64,000 nt of DNA from Tetraselmis striata (GCA_006384855.1 VCJN01000476.1:44942-108941), one strand, 5' to 3'; shown: positions 26,028 through 37,357, counted from the stretch's first letter. Notes: generated by a model not told the origin, from the sequence alone. Made by a program: numbers and translations.

Positions 26028-26426
26028 TGCTCTTCTTACAGTGGGGTCGGCACCCGCGCGTAGCCCATCTCGCTGACTGTACGGGTAATGAGTTGTAAAT
26101 CCTTACGACATCACCTGATGCCGCGGCCGGGCGCGCGCGGCCGAGGGGACCGGCACCGCCGGTAATAAGGTAACGCGGCAACACAAAAGCGCAACGTGTT
26201 GTCCGCGCTGGCGCGTCGCGGGAGTGACTCATCCGGGGTCATGCGGCGGCCGCAAACCCCTGTCGGCGCGTGATTACATTCGTGTTAGCGACTACCTGCA
26301 TCATGTTCGGTCGGCGAAAGCTATTTACCTTACCGGCACTTTGGTGATAATTCGCGACAATTAATTGCTCTCTAGCAGCGCGGTATTTAATTCCCACTAT
26401 ACGGGTACAGGTACCCGATACCTGAC

Positions 26427-27019
26427 ATTTCCAAGTTGAGTCTGGTTTTGCCAAAACGATCGCGCAAGCTGTTTTACACGAGTGAGCCGAAATTGGCAGG
26501 AAGGTTCAGTCAAAACATGGAGGGAAAAAGGAGTCCCTGAGGGGGCGCGCTGCGTGTAACGCAGCGAAACTGGAAGATGGCAGGCTCAGCTGTTATGGCT
26601 GCTTTTATGTCTACTCGTGCTGCACCCAAAAAGCGCGCAACGATAGATGCCTAGTAACCCGTGCCATTGAGCAGCGCGGTAGCCGGAAAAGCGGTTAGGC
26701 AAAAAAGGAACCCATTAACAAGTTTAGAACATTTCAAAGGTGAGTGTGGTTTTGCCAGTGATGAGCGAACGGAGAGAGCGGTATATTGACGGAGAAGGGG
26801 TAGCGCCAGGTCATGAAGGGGGCACCGGGAAGGCCACTGCCGCGGAGTCTTGTTGGACTTGGAAGTGGCGGAGGGTTGCGATGTGACCGAAGAAGAACTT
26901 ACTACGCGAAGGAAGGACGTTGGGGTCGATGCAGTCCAGAACTACGTCGGAGTTAGTGGGCCAGCCGCCTTGGTAGCGAATGTGGGACAGTGAAGTTCCG
27001 ATGGCGTTAGCGGCAGATG
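26427..27019 (-). pseudogene. YR element copy D: terminus plus recombinase 3' end
   Basis: Inverted B2-A2-B1 (26427-26760) is followed by the last part of a tyrosine recombinase read on the minus strand (27019-26760): HIRYQGGW is still present, and the nucleophile position reads LDCIDP, Cys instead of Tyr. The copy stops exactly where the gypsy LTR begins (27020), and its missing part is not found on the other side of that element. Confidence 0.75.
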
Positions 27020-27551
27020 TGCGACAGTCTTGGGTGCCTCACGCAGGTCAAGCAGACAAGGCTGTCGTAAACACACAGAAGGCAGCAGAGAGAGAAAGAA
27101 ACAATGGTTACAACGTTGTCACCACCCGCCGCTATTTATGCGTATGTATGGCTAGCTCACAGCTAGCCACCACCAAGCGGCACGCGCACTGCTAAGCGCG
27201 TCACCGTGGAGAGTCGTGCCTTGAAGTGTCGAACAGGAGGTCGTCGCTTAGAGACCTCCGCACATGTAGTTGACACATCAGTTTATACACAAGTATACAA
27301 CTGATGTTACAGAGGCAGGTGCATTTATACATATATGCCCGCTACGGGTACGCACATGCGTATTATCCCGTAACTACTACTGAACAGTGTACCGGTACCA
27401 GTAGGACTCATCTCATGATTCATCATCCACCAGTACTCGTATTGTGGCGCGTGACACACGCGCTCACACATACGATACAGCAGCAGGTACTCGTACATGA
27501 ATGATGCTACGATCATACAGTACCCGTACAGAGTATGCCATTATTGTCACA
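27020..27551 (-). repeat. 3' LTR of the gypsy element
   Basis: A 532-bp copy, matching 34071-34592. It contains two inverted repeats: GGAGGTC...GACCTCC near 27236-27260, and a longer arm pair ACATCAGTTTATAC / GTATACAACTGATGT at 27275-27307. It has a 4-nt insertion (TATG) relative to the other LTR near 27145. Confidence 0.9.
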
Positions 27552-27605
27552 GCACTACATCTCTCCCCCCTTGACAACAGTGTGAAATAGCATTCCACAG
27601 GCAGT

Positions 27606-29142
27606 TTAATTTGCAGTCGGCACACGTGCCGGGTATTTATGCATATGCTCCACAAATTCAGGTGACTTTACAAAGTCCAACCATTTGGGAGTAGCCATAA
27701 AATCCTGCAATGCTATTGTCCTTTTAACATCAAACAAACGATGCCAAACAGGGGCAATAGACTCATCCGCAAAGTGAACAAGAAATTGCAACTGAGTACC
27801 ACGTAAACCGGGCATGGAACCGATCTTAACGCTGGTATTCTTGTCAATCTCATACTCATCATCAGAGTCGTCACCGGTACCAACAACAAGAGGTACATGC
27901 GGGCGCAACGGCGCAGTGGGACAGGGTCTCAAGTTATTAACATGAAATACTGGGTGCAACTTAACACCAGCAGGTAATTTCAGTCGATAACTATGACCGC
28001 CAATTTTCTCTACAATAGAAAATGGGCCAAGCTGCTTGTCCATCAGCTTTTTGCAAGGCTGACCTTTGACCTTAAGCAGACGGGTATCCACAGATACTCT
28101 ATCTCCAACATTGAAGATAGGAGGATTGCGCTGTTGCCTAACACTAGGACGAACAGTCAATTCATCTTTATGGACAGCCAACACTGACCGAACCAACTCG
28201 TGAATCTCCTTCAGATCTTGGATACGTTGCTGAGCATCACGAGAGAATGCTATTGTTGGTCTCATACCAAACAATACATCCGGAGGCGTTTCAGGATTGA
28301 AACCATACATAACCTCAAATGGTGCATGCTCAATGCCAAGTGCTTTGTTGGAATTATACGCAACTTCCATCAATGGTAACTGGTCTACCCAGTTTGAACC
28401 ATCGAAACAACAAAACGCACGAGCCAACTCAGTGACTATGGCATTAATGCGTTCAGTCAAACCATCTGTTTCAGGATGTTGGCCACTAGACATGTTCAAT
28501 TTAGTGCCAAGTCTCCGCCACAGAGTTTGCCAGAATGCAGACAGGAACCGTGGATCTCTATCAGAGACGATCACACGAAGGTATTCCATGCAGCCTGAAT
28601 ACTTCCTTCAGAAATAATTCAGCTGCCTGTCCACCAGTCACGTTGACTGTGGTTGGAATAAAATGTGCTTGCCGGGACAGATGGCAACACACAACCAACA
28701 TAGTATTATAACCATTACTCTCAGGTAACTCGGTTATAAAATCCAAACCAACCGTATGCCATGGACGTGGCGGTACTGGTAAGGGCTGTGTTGGTGCAGG
28801 TGGCTGCGGACGTGCACGAACACGCCGGCACACCGAACATTGTTCACAATAGGTTTTCACGTCATGTCGTATGCGTGTCCACCAAAAACGGTCCAAGGCA
28901 CGTGCCAAGGTGCTTGCATAAGCACGGTGACCAACAGAATCATGTAGCTCATACAATATCTTATTGATGATGTCACGATTGGTTGGTATGCAAAGACGTC
29001 CATGTCTCCAAAAATAACCATCGTGCTCTACCACATGACCGGACTGCTTCCACCCCCCCCCATAAGGAGTAGAACGCGTCCTCTGCATATCCAGCCTTAA
29101 TAAGGTGGAGAATATTGTCATCAAGGCTAAGTGACGACGCAC
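27606..29142 (-). pseudogene. Integrase and chromodomain-like C-terminus of gypsy pol (two frameshifts)
   Basis: Catalyses insertion of element cDNA. The zinc-binding HHCC domain is visible (HDSVGHRAY...CEQCSVC), then the DDE core: Asp in GLDFITELP, Asp in VSDRDPRF and Glu in HPETDGLTERIN. The C-terminal GPF-like module (LGPFSIVEKIGGHSYRLKL, HPVFHVNNLRP) is followed by a chromodomain-like segment (QLQFLVHFADESIAPVWHRL). A single extra base after the codons for GIP (28575-28580) shifts the frame. A 9-base G run (C on plus, 29052-29060) shifts it again at the junction with the RNase H frame. Both are small and could be real decay or homopolymer error. The last residues end VPTAN at TAA 27606. 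Confidence 0.9.
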
Positions 29143-32100
29143 TTACAGCCGACAATACCGCAGTACATGGGCGATGTTCACTCACGAGTGATTCAGCCGC
29201 GTCCGGCACATCCCCGGTCCAATATAAGCCACCGAAACCAATCGGCTTAAAATCCGGTCTACGCGACAACGGATCGGCTTCATTCCACTTGCCCTTTCGG
29301 TATGCAAGAGATATGGACCCAACAAACGGCTGCAAGTCGCGTACATAGCGCACTTGTCGCCGGTTCAACCTTTCTGCCGGTTGCCTGAGCAGATGACGCA
29401 GGGTGTCATGATCTGAGACAACAAGGAATCGACAGCACCCTTCAAGGTAACAACGCCAGTGCTTAATTGATTCACAGACAGCCAAAGCTTCCAAATCATA
29501 AGCACTGTAGGTATTACCACGCTCAGCTGCATTCAGCTTTCGCGCCCAGTAACTCACTGGTTGAGGACCTCCTCCTTGGTCCTGCAGTAGTACTGCAGCA
29601 AGCCCTACGTTGGACGCATCTGTCGCTACGGTGAACGTCGCATCCGCCCCCATGGAAGGAATGGAAAGACACGGAGCGGAAATCAGTCGCAGACGAAGGG
29701 TCTCAAAGGCTTCCTGACACGCCGGTGACCAGTCAACATGAACTGGTTTAGACTTACGCAATAAGTCAGTCAATGGTGCAGTTAAATCACTGAAATGATG
29801 AATAAACTTAGAGTAGAAATTGCAGAATTGTACAAAACTTCTGACTTCACTCTGAGTTTTAGGGACAGGCCAATCCCTAACTGCAGCCACTTTGGCCTCT
29901 GAAACAGACAACTTACCATCAGCGACGGTATACCCCAAATAATCCATAGATTGCATGCCAAAGAAACATTTCTTTAATTGCAACCTCAGATTATATTCAT
30001 TCAGTTTCTCAAAAACTAAACGAAGGTGCTTTATGTGGTCATCATAATTATCTGAATATATACATATATCATCCAGATACACCACCACAAAGTCACGCAA
30101 AAATGGTCTCAAGATGTCATTCATCATGCGCTGGAAAGTGGCTGGGGCATTGCACAAACCAAATGGCATTGCAGTCCACTCCCATAGACCATCAGGTGTC
30201 TGAAACGCTGTCTTGTGGATGTCCTCCTCTGCAATGGCAACCTGCCAATAACCTGATGCTAAATCCAGATGGGTATAGCAACGGGCATTGCGGAGAGAAT
30301 CCAACGTTTCATCAATTCGCGGCAAAGGATACATATCCTTTCGAGTGACCTCGTTCAGCCCACGAAAATCGACACACAACCGAAGGGATCCATCTGCCTT
30401 CTTAACAAAAAGAATAGGCGAACCAAACTCAGATTGACTAGGACGAACAAGTCCAGCGGCAATCGCATCTTTGAGTTGGCGATCCAATTCAGCACGTTCA
30501 GCGGGAGACAAACGATTAAGTCTTTGGCGTTTCATTTTGCCAGTTAACTCAATTTTGTGATCCCATGGCCGATGAACAGGCGGCCTGTTGACTGGACGCA
30601 AAATTTCAGGAAACTCGTCATACAACAAATGACGAATAGCATCCTTTTGCTCTGGTGTCATAGCATTGTCTAAATGCAGGTCAGGATCATCCTTTATAAC
30701 CGACATTTCAACGACATAGAATTCAGCCAAAGAATTATGCTTAGACGCACGAGCAGTTTTGCGCATCAACTTTTGTACCCTAGTGGAAGTAATCATGCTA
30801 CATGCAGGAGTACGACCCACTATTACAACAGGTACATGGGTTCCATCCATTAGAGTCATGATACGTTCCGTACCATACTTAATGGTAACTTCCGCTTCAT
30901 CAAGCCAAGTTAAACCCAATACAATGTCGGAGACTTTGAGCTCACGCAGTATATAAAATACTCGATTCTCAAATACATGTCCTCCAACAGACAGAGACAC
31001 AACAGTTGTATGGCAACATGAGACACGTTGACCATTAGCCAAACGGACAGGTGTTCTGGCTTTCAACTTTTGTATCTGCAAGTTGTTTCTGCGCACAAAG
31101 TCCTCAGATATAAAATCTAAAGATGCCGCATTATCAACCAGTGCATCCACAACGGCGTCATCGTTAATTGTCACATTAACTTTCAACAATGGCCTGGGGT
31201 CATCCCAACGAGTCAAAGAAGCAATCTGAGGCAAACTTTGCCTTTGCATACTCCAAAATGATGGATCAGTCACATTGACAGCATCACACTCATTTATAGA
31301 CTCAGATGCACGTTCACCAATACCAACGCTAGAATCTGCAACTTTTGCAGAGTCCACGTTAAAACTCACATTTGGACTTGTGACAGTTTTAGGTACAAAG
31401 TCATCAGGAAAATCACAGTTAGCATCAACTAACCAAATGTTAACCCCATACTTTGGCGGTCTAACATCTTCCTGGACTGTGGCATTTTTATCAGACCACC
31501 TGGTGAACAGAGGTGTCTTTGCCGGGTATTGCTGCAATAGTTTCCAATGCCTTGTCAAAGCACTGAATCTATCAAATGCAGGCAATACAAACACTCCTAC
31601 AGTATGTTCTTTAGCCCTACTGCGGCATTGCTCAAAATGCCTCGCAATAGACTCAGTCATATGCCATGGAGGGTGAATAAACACACGTTCATTCGACAAG
31701 TCGCGCGATAATATCGAATCTTGTTCTGAACAGAACGGCAAGTTTCGATGGGTATTCAGACCCTCATTATCCGCACAGCCCTCCAGCGTAAACTGGAACA
31801 TCTCATGTAAGGGATCGAAGACTCTATCGACCAGTCGCCACTCGGCACTGACTGCAGTCTTTCTAGGCATTCGACGCCTCAGAGCCTTTACGCGACGATG
31901 AGTCGAAACTTTCCGAGCACCCGTTACACAGGCTACTGGCAAAGTCGTACCAGACTCGCGTACACTATTCGAGTTCTCATCAGTAGGCGACTCAACATAG
32001 TCGTTACTACTCTCAGAGATGACGACATCGTCACTCGAACATGTACTCGTCACAGGTATATCGTCATTCAGACGTGCATTAGACAATAATGCGGATACCT

Positions 32101-32233
32101 CAGGTGCCAATGACATATCGGCAACAGTAACTTCGCAGTCATGCGACTCGACAGTTACTGGACAGCATGATGTAACACAAACATCACTTACATCCCTATC
32201 TACTGAGCTGTCAGCAGCAGAATAAGGACACCC
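28973..32233 (-). CDS. Gypsy pol: Dam-like domain, protease, RT, RNase H
   Basis: Open from the codon after the gag UAG (32231) to 28973; first Met at 32116. With that Met as 1: a DNA adenine methyltransferase (phage Dam)-like module at about 93-235 (FTLEGCADNEGL, then FIHPPW where Dam has NPPY). A retropepsin-like segment has the active-site region ALVDNAASLDFIS near 328 (Asp-Asn-Ala, not Asp-Ser/Thr-Gly). Reverse transcriptase runs about 510-740 with LDLASGYW and YLDD (680-683). RNase H runs about 825-950 with ATDASNVGLAAVL, DLEALAV and NEADPLSRR. It shares the gag frame. The frame is lost at about residue 1012 in a G run, beyond which integrase continues. Confidence 0.93.
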   Translation of the reverse strand, partial: GCPYSAADSSVDRDVSDVCVTSCCPVTVESHDCEVTVADMSLAPEVSALLSNARLNDDIPVTSTCSSDDVVISESSNDYVESPTDENSNSVRESGTTLPVACVTGARKVSTHRRVKALRRRMPRKTAVSAEWRLVDRVFDPLHEMFQFTLEGCADNEGLNTHRNLPFCSEQDSILSRDLSNERVFIHPPWHMTESIARHFEQCRSRAKEHTVGVFVLPAFDRFSALTRHWKLLQQYPAKTPLFTRWSDKNATVQEDVRPPKYGVNIWLVDANCDFPDDFVPKTVTSPNVSFNVDSAKVADSSVGIGERASESINECDAVNVTDPSFWSMQRQSLPQIASLTRWDDPRPLLKVNVTINDDAVVDALVDNAASLDFISEDFVRRNNLQIQKLKARTPVRLANGQRVSCCHTTVVSLSVGGHVFENRVFYILRELKVSDIVLGLTWLDEAEVTIKYGTERIMTLMDGTHVPVVIVGRTPACSMITSTRVQKLMRKTARASKHNSLAEFYVVEMSVIKDDPDLHLDNAMTPEQKDAIRHLLYDEFPEILRPVNRPPVHRPWDHKIELTGKMKRQRLNRLSPAERAELDRQLKDAIAAGLVRPSQSEFGSPILFVKKADGSLRLCVDFRGLNEVTRKDMYPLPRIDETLDSLRNARCYTHLDLASGYWQVAIAEEDIHKTAFQTPDGLWEWTAMPFGLCNAPATFQRMMNDILRPFLRDFVVVYLDDICIYSDNYDDHIKHLRLVFEKLNEYNLRLQLKKCFFGMQSMDYLGYTVADGKLSVSEAKVAAVRDWPVPKTQSEVRSFVQFCNFYSKFIHHFSDLTAPLTDLLRKSKPVHVDWSPACQEAFETLRLRLISAPCLSIPSMGADATFTVATDASNVGLAAVLLQDQGGGPQPVSYWARKLNAAERGNTYSAYDLEALAVCESIKHWRCYLEGCCRFLVVSDHDTLRHLLRQPAERLNRRQVRYVRDLQPFVGSISLAYRKGKWNEADPLSRRPDFKPIGFGGLYWTGDVPDAAESLVSEHRPCTAVLSAVSASSLSLDDNILHLIKAGYAEDAFYSLWGGVEAVRSCGRARWLFLETWTSLHTNQS

Positions 32234-33991
32234 CTATTTCATCTTAGGGCAGTCTTTCAGAAGGTGAGCCTCACCACACTTAAAGCATGTTTTAGCAGCC
32301 AGATGCTTAGCATACTTCTCAGGCTCATGCATTTTGACATGATTAAGATAATCTACTATCTTTCTGCCAGGTGTTGTGGTGTTATTACCCTTCTGCTTTC
32401 CGTCGCTGGACTTCTGCCTTTTGCCGTTGTTGGTGTGGCGTCCATTGGCTGCGACAGGTGGAGCATCATCTCCACGGTTGCGCTTGCTCATGTTGGCAGC
32501 CTTGGACTTCTTCCTGGAGTCATGTCCTCCATTGCCATTGCCAGCAGGATGTCCATTGGCCACAGGCTTAGCCGCATTGCCAAGCGCCTTGTTGCTCCCA
32601 ACCATCGCCGTTGTATACTGCTGTAGCTCAGCGAGTGTCGATGGTTGTCCAGCTCGCTTCTGGTCAGTCACAAACTTATGGGCAATCTCTTTAAGCTTAT
32701 TGTGACTCAATGCAGATGCAAACTTAAGGACCATGAACTCATCAGGAAAGGTTAGTCTGGTCCTTGCTAGGACATCGTTGAAGGTCTGCACAAAGTCCTT
32801 ATAATCCAACGGAGAGTCTTGGGGACCAGCAGACACCTGCTTGATGCCATCAAGCTCTATGCATGCATCATGCACTATGTCATGCATCAATGGTGAGTCT
32901 CTAACTGCCTTCACAAACTCTGCAGCGTTGGTAGGACGCAGCGAAGGAGGCTTGGAATCAAATCCCTGCCACCAACGCTGGAACTTGCCACTCAGAGTCT
33001 GCACGGCATATGCAAGACCAGATGCAGTTGTGGACTTCAGTCCCACAGTGCCAAGCAGCTCCGGTAGTCCAGTCAGCCATACATCTAGCTTGAGGACATC
33101 CTGGCCATCTTGCTTGGGCTGGGTTTGAGCAGACTTCCTCTGGGACTCAGTTAGTTGTGCATCACGCGTCTCATACCATGGTATGTCAGTGATTGTTATA
33201 TTGCTGAGGTCAGTTGCCATCGGATCTACAACTAGATAACGATGCACAGCATGCCAGATAGGGGACTCACAAGAGTCATACCTAAATGCGAATTGTTGAG
33301 GAAGCTCAGGGTATGAACGGTTCATCCAGAAACCATTCAACACAGACTTATAAATGGTTGCCCATGAATCACTTACCGCAGTATGAATCATGAACGGAGG
33401 GTACCACACAGTCGTCGGCACAGGCTTGCCTTGACTGTTCAATGCAATGCTCACGGAGTACGAATCCTCAGACTCCGGGTCTAGGGTGATACTCTCAGGG
33501 AAGGTGCGCGCGACGTCGGGTAATGCATCGCCGCCATCATCAGCATTTAGTTCTTCACCAGCTGCAGCCACCGGTGCTACTAAATGCGACATGACTAAGG
33601 CGTGCGATCTCTCTGGTGTGCGCATCTCCTTCGCTATCTGCTTCGCCGATAGCTTAGATGCATATAAGAAACAACGCATGCCCTCGATGTTGAGAATGTC
33701 AAACAATTCTAAATCATCTTCATCGACAAGCAAGCCAGTCTCTTCACGCAGTTTGCGCACCGCCGTGCCGCGCACAGACTTGTCAGACGCTATCGACTTT
33801 CCGACAGGTAAGAAAAGAGTCGATCTAGCGTTCGGTTCAGTCGTCAGAATCACTTGGCGTTCGACCGAGTGACCCTTACCGTAAGTCACCACCACGGCTG
33901 TACAAACCTTGGTAGTCGACAGGTCGACAGAACTTTCCTCGTTGAGCAGCAGCTCTCGGCTCTTGCCAGCAGAATTCATCGACTCAGACAT
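32234..33991 (-). CDS. Gypsy Gag with N-terminal Nudix-like module and zinc knuckle
   Basis: The start is placed at ATG 33991 (MSESMNSAGK) because the only longer start lies inside the LTR. The protein is 585 residues. Residues about 29-115 look like a Nudix hydrolase fold: strand TAVVVTY, strand RQVILTTEP, LFLPVGK, then a helix ending RKLREETGLLV (REETG 82-86) and LELFDIL. The box has one extra residue between the Gly and the helix, and Lys replaces the usual Glu. The middle is capsid-like (WWQGF, FVQTFNDVLARTRLTFPDEF, ALSHNKLKEIAHKFV). The C-terminus is Lys/Asn/Gly-rich and ends in a CX2CX3HX4C knuckle (CFKCGEAHLLKDC). The stop is TAG followed by GGG. Confidence 0.85.
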   Translation of the reverse strand: MSESMNSAGKSRELLLNEESSVDLSTTKVCTAVVVTYGKGHSVERQVILTTEPNARSTLFLPVGKSIASDKSVRGTAVRKLREETGLLVDEDDLELFDILNIEGMRCFLYASKLSAKQIAKEMRTPERSHALVMSHLVAPVAAAGEELNADDGGDALPDVARTFPESITLDPESEDSYSVSIALNSQGKPVPTTVWYPPFMIHTAVSDSWATIYKSVLNGFWMNRSYPELPQQFAFRYDSCESPIWHAVHRYLVVDPMATDLSNITITDIPWYETRDAQLTESQRKSAQTQPKQDGQDVLKLDVWLTGLPELLGTVGLKSTTASGLAYAVQTLSGKFQRWWQGFDSKPPSLRPTNAAEFVKAVRDSPLMHDIVHDACIELDGIKQVSAGPQDSPLDYKDFVQTFNDVLARTRLTFPDEFMVLKFASALSHNKLKEIAHKFVTDQKRAGQPSTLAELQQYTTAMVGSNKALGNAAKPVANGHPAGNGNGGHDSRKKSKAANMSKRNRGDDAPPVAANGRHTNNGKRQKSSDGKQKGNNTTTPGRKIVDYLNHVKMHEPEKYAKHLAAKTCFKCGEAHLLKDCPKMK

Positions 33992-34057
33992 GTCGAACTG
34001 CTCAGTCGAGGTATCGCAGGTTGAGCAGTGGAAGCTAGAATAAGGAGCGCAACAGTC

Positions 34058-34069
34058 GCTCCGAAACCA
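34058..34069 (-). promoter_or_regulatory. Primer-binding site of the gypsy element
   Basis: Read on the minus strand, TGGTTTCGGAGC begins one base after the 5' LTR. It agrees with the canonical tRNA-iMet primer site TGGTATCAGAGC at 10 of 12 positions. Confidence 0.65.
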
Positions 34070-34070
34070 G

Positions 34071-34592
34071 TGCGACAGTCTCGGGTGCCTTACGCAGGTC
34101 AAGCAGACAAGGCTGTCGTAAACACAAAGAAGGCAGCAGAGAGAGAAAGAAACAATGGTTACAACGTTGTCACCACCCGCCGCTATTTATGCGTATGGCT
34201 AGCTCACAGCTAGCCACCACCAAGCGGCACGCGCACTGCTAAGCGCGTCACCGTGAAGAGTCGTGCCTCGAAGTGTCGAACAGGAGGTCGTCGCTTAGAG
34301 ACCTCCGCACATGTAGTTGACACATCAGTTTATACACAAGTATACAACTGATGTTCCAGAGGCAGGCACATTATACTTGTGCCCGCTACGGGTACGCACA
34401 TGCGTATTATCCCGTACCTACTACTGAACAGTGTACCGGTACCAGTAGGACTCGTCTCATGATTCATCATCCACCAGTACTCGTATTGTGGCGCGTGACA
34501 CACGCGCGCACACATACGATACAGCAGGTACTCGTACATGAATGATGCTACGATCATACAGTACCCGTACAGAGTATGCCATTATTGTCACA
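34071..34592 (-). repeat. 5' LTR of the gypsy element
   Basis: A 522-bp copy beginning TGTGACAATAA in element orientation and ending GTCGCA. It carries the same two inverted repeats as the other LTR. Confidence 0.9.
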
Positions 34593-37140
34593 TTTAGCCC
34601 AACCAATGCATACTATCTACTACCGTTGCAATGCATGGGAATTTTCAGGAGTGTGCCAATACTGCGGCCAATTCTCCACTATCTTCAATCCTACTATTTT
34701 CCAAGCTGCAATATAAGCACCACCGGCTGTGCCTCGCTGGGTTGAAGTAGTACACATACATGGCTTTCGATTCCACAGGGGCATGCTGCTTATACCACCC
34801 GCATTGTGGGCTAAGCGCGTGGCTGCTCGCCCCGACTAGCTAGTGCAAATGCCCGCGAGCGTGATATATCACATGTCATGGATTGTCAACCGTGATCAAA
34901 GGTAAGAAGTCGAAATGGCGACGGGGTCGACGCGACGTGGAGACCCATCCAAGTGGTTCCCGCGCATGGGAGCTTGCTTGGACGGTAGAGTGGCACATTA
35001 CATGCCCCCATCCTGCCCCCCCACCCAGAATAGGTTGGCTGTCTAGAATACCAGAGCAGGGTGGTATCACGCCATTGAATTTCGCCGTTTTTAGGGCTTC
35101 GGGTGCCATTGAGTGAAAACGCGCTCTGCTCACGGACTGCTTAGTGCGCTATTTAGATCAAAATTTTGATAAGTAAACGGCAAAATGTTTTGAATTTCCG
35201 TGTGATTGCAAAATTATTGTTTTTTGCATGGCGATTATCCTGTTTGCAAATGTCGCTTGCAGCCTGTTGGCTGACCATAGACGCTCAAACCGGGCTCCGA
35301 GCAACAAGGGGTAGGTGGCTAACACATCTATCTCGACGGCCGTGGGAGAAAGCCATTGTCCTTAATGTTCAAATGTCGGCGTGCCATGCCCTCAAACCGG
35401 CCACAATCCTGTTTCTCAAATCATGTTTCGCTGATATTGCGACATAAGAGGTGCCGCGCGCGCGGCACACTGTCGCATTGACCCCAGCACATCGCTGTGT
35501 GCACGCTCTTTCACGAGTTTCCCCGCAATGACCGCACGCAAAGCACAAGCTTTGCGACTTTGCGTGGGGTTTACGACTAGAAGCGACCCAAGCGAAATCA
35601 CATGCATCACATAAATCATGCAGGCTTTGTGGGCTGCTGTATCAGCCACTGCTGGTAGTTGTCGTCGGTGTGTAATATGTATTGGTAGCCACCTGTTGTT
35701 GCTTGCAACTACTGGTAATACACCCCTTCACATAAGTATGAGGTATACGGATTCAATCGACACCGCCCATATATAAATGGTCACTACACTGACGCTGTGC
35801 GCGTGCAATCATGCATGTTGCAACGGCTAGTCCGCCTTGGGTCGAATGCTGTGATGGCGCAATAGACCCAATAGTGCCGCGCTGTAGCCATTACCATAGA
35901 CGAGTTCATTTATGCTGCCAAAACAATGTGTATGGCGACAGCCATTGCGAAACCAGAATTTGCGCAATCCATGCCCATACGTAGCCAGGATAAGCCACGC
36001 TTGGCGCCGAATCTACACCACGCCCACCTTAGTATGCGAACTGTCGGCAATTCATGTAGAGCATGAAGATTAGGTCATTCAAGGTATATCGCAAGCCCTA
36101 TGTACCGATCTTGTATTTCCGTTGGGTTTGGAGCAAATTCATGGCATAAATCTAGCTGTAATCGTTGGATGCTCAAGCATGAGAGTTAGGGTTCCTTCGG
36201 CCTTCCCGTTGTAGGCCGAAATCATCCTAGAATAGTGCTTGGCTACGTGCCCATAGCGCGTTATCGTAGGCCGAGTGGCACGAGAATGGCGTGGCCTTTA
36301 TTGCCTCGAAGATGGCGCAAATAATTCTATGAAAAAGCGGGGAGATTCCGTGGCGTTCATACCCATCCCTACCGGGGGGCATGAATCAAGTATGACCGGT
36401 TCACGTGCAAGTGCATTAAGAACACTGCCTCTAGTCATCACCGGGTGTTGGGTATAGATACAAATGCGCCGTAAAGTTCCACGCCCATGATGTGACCGCT
36501 TGTGGCAATGCGCGCCATGTTTCCACGTTTCTACTTCTGCGTTTAGGGACGAAAAAGTGCCTGAACGTGCAAAGACGCCCTCCAGATTATGACATGCCAA
36601 CTTTACTTTTCGCGTATATAACGTTCCATATTTTTCAGAATTGTTTGAGCAATCCGTACTATCCCTACGGAGCCGCAATAAATTTTCAGTTGAATTTAAA
36701 TGGTTGCTCAACGAGGCAACACTACAGTCGCGGCGGTATCAATACATATCAGGTAGTGGCCCAGACTCACATGCCCCCACCCCACCTGAAACCACCCTAG
36801 TCCCTTTGCTGACACGTTTCCTCATCCCTCCATGGCCATCCCACCATCCAATGGTCTATGACTGTGCGCAGCGGCACGTCATATGGGCACCAACCCCATG
36901 TGTTAAGGGAGCGCCCAGTCTGGCGTCAGGACGGCTGTCTGGCACTCTAGCTATTAGAGTATTAGGGCTTGATTTAGCCCTATTGTGATGACGATTTAAT
37001 ATGTAAAAACGTGCAACATTCAAGGAAAGGTCACAGACCCTAGATTAAGTTGCCTGGCTTTTCGCAAAGTCCCAGTCTGCGAAAAGGGGGGCCTAAGACT
37101 TATGTGTGTGTGTGCGGGGGTGTAACTACTGAAACTTATG
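34593..37140. other. No gene recognised
   Basis: Mixed-composition intergenic DNA without a recognisable domain in any frame. It holds short palindromes: ATCAAAATTTTGAT near 35158 and an 18-bp perfect GC palindrome GTGCCGCGC/GCGCGGCAC at 35451-35468. It may contain old transposon debris that I cannot name. Confidence 0.4.
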
Positions 37141-37192
37141 TGGTGGTGGTGGTGGTGGTGGGGGGGGGGGGGGGGGGGGGGGCAATTACTCG

Positions 37193-37265
<73 letters not shown>

Positions 37266-37312
37266 TTTTTAAACCCTAAAACCCCTGTATCATATTTATA
37301 AATATAAATAAT

Positions 37313-37352
<40 letters not shown>
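37141..37352. repeat. Compound microsatellite: (GGT)n, poly-G, (TG)n, (GA)n
   Basis: GGT repeats pass into a G run (about 37160-37182), then about 30 TG units (37200-37262), and after a short A/T spacer about 18 GA units (37314-37351). ORFs crossing it are low-complexity artefacts. Confidence 0.9.

Positions 37353-37357
<5 letters not shown>

Larger units (their letters stand above)
27020..34592 (-). mobile_element. Ty3/gypsy LTR retrotransposon with chromodomain-like integrase tail
   Basis: Two LTRs (27020-27551 and 34071-34592) flank gag and pol on the minus strand. LTR ends read TGTGAC...GTCGCA in element orientation. The 3' LTR is preceded by a purine tract (complement of 27560-27572). 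Next to the 5' LTR, one base away, the complement of 34058-34069 matches the initiator-tRNA-Met primer site TGGTATCAGAGC at 10 of 12 bases. The LTRs are closely similar but carry several substitutions and small indels, so insertion is not recent. No target-site duplication is seen (AGATG left, TTTAG right). Confidence 0.9.

Noticed and set aside
34870..37020. Possible DNA transposon with matching ends
   Set aside because: Words such as ACATGCCCCCA recur near both sides, but no terminal inverted repeat, duplication or transposase could be shown.
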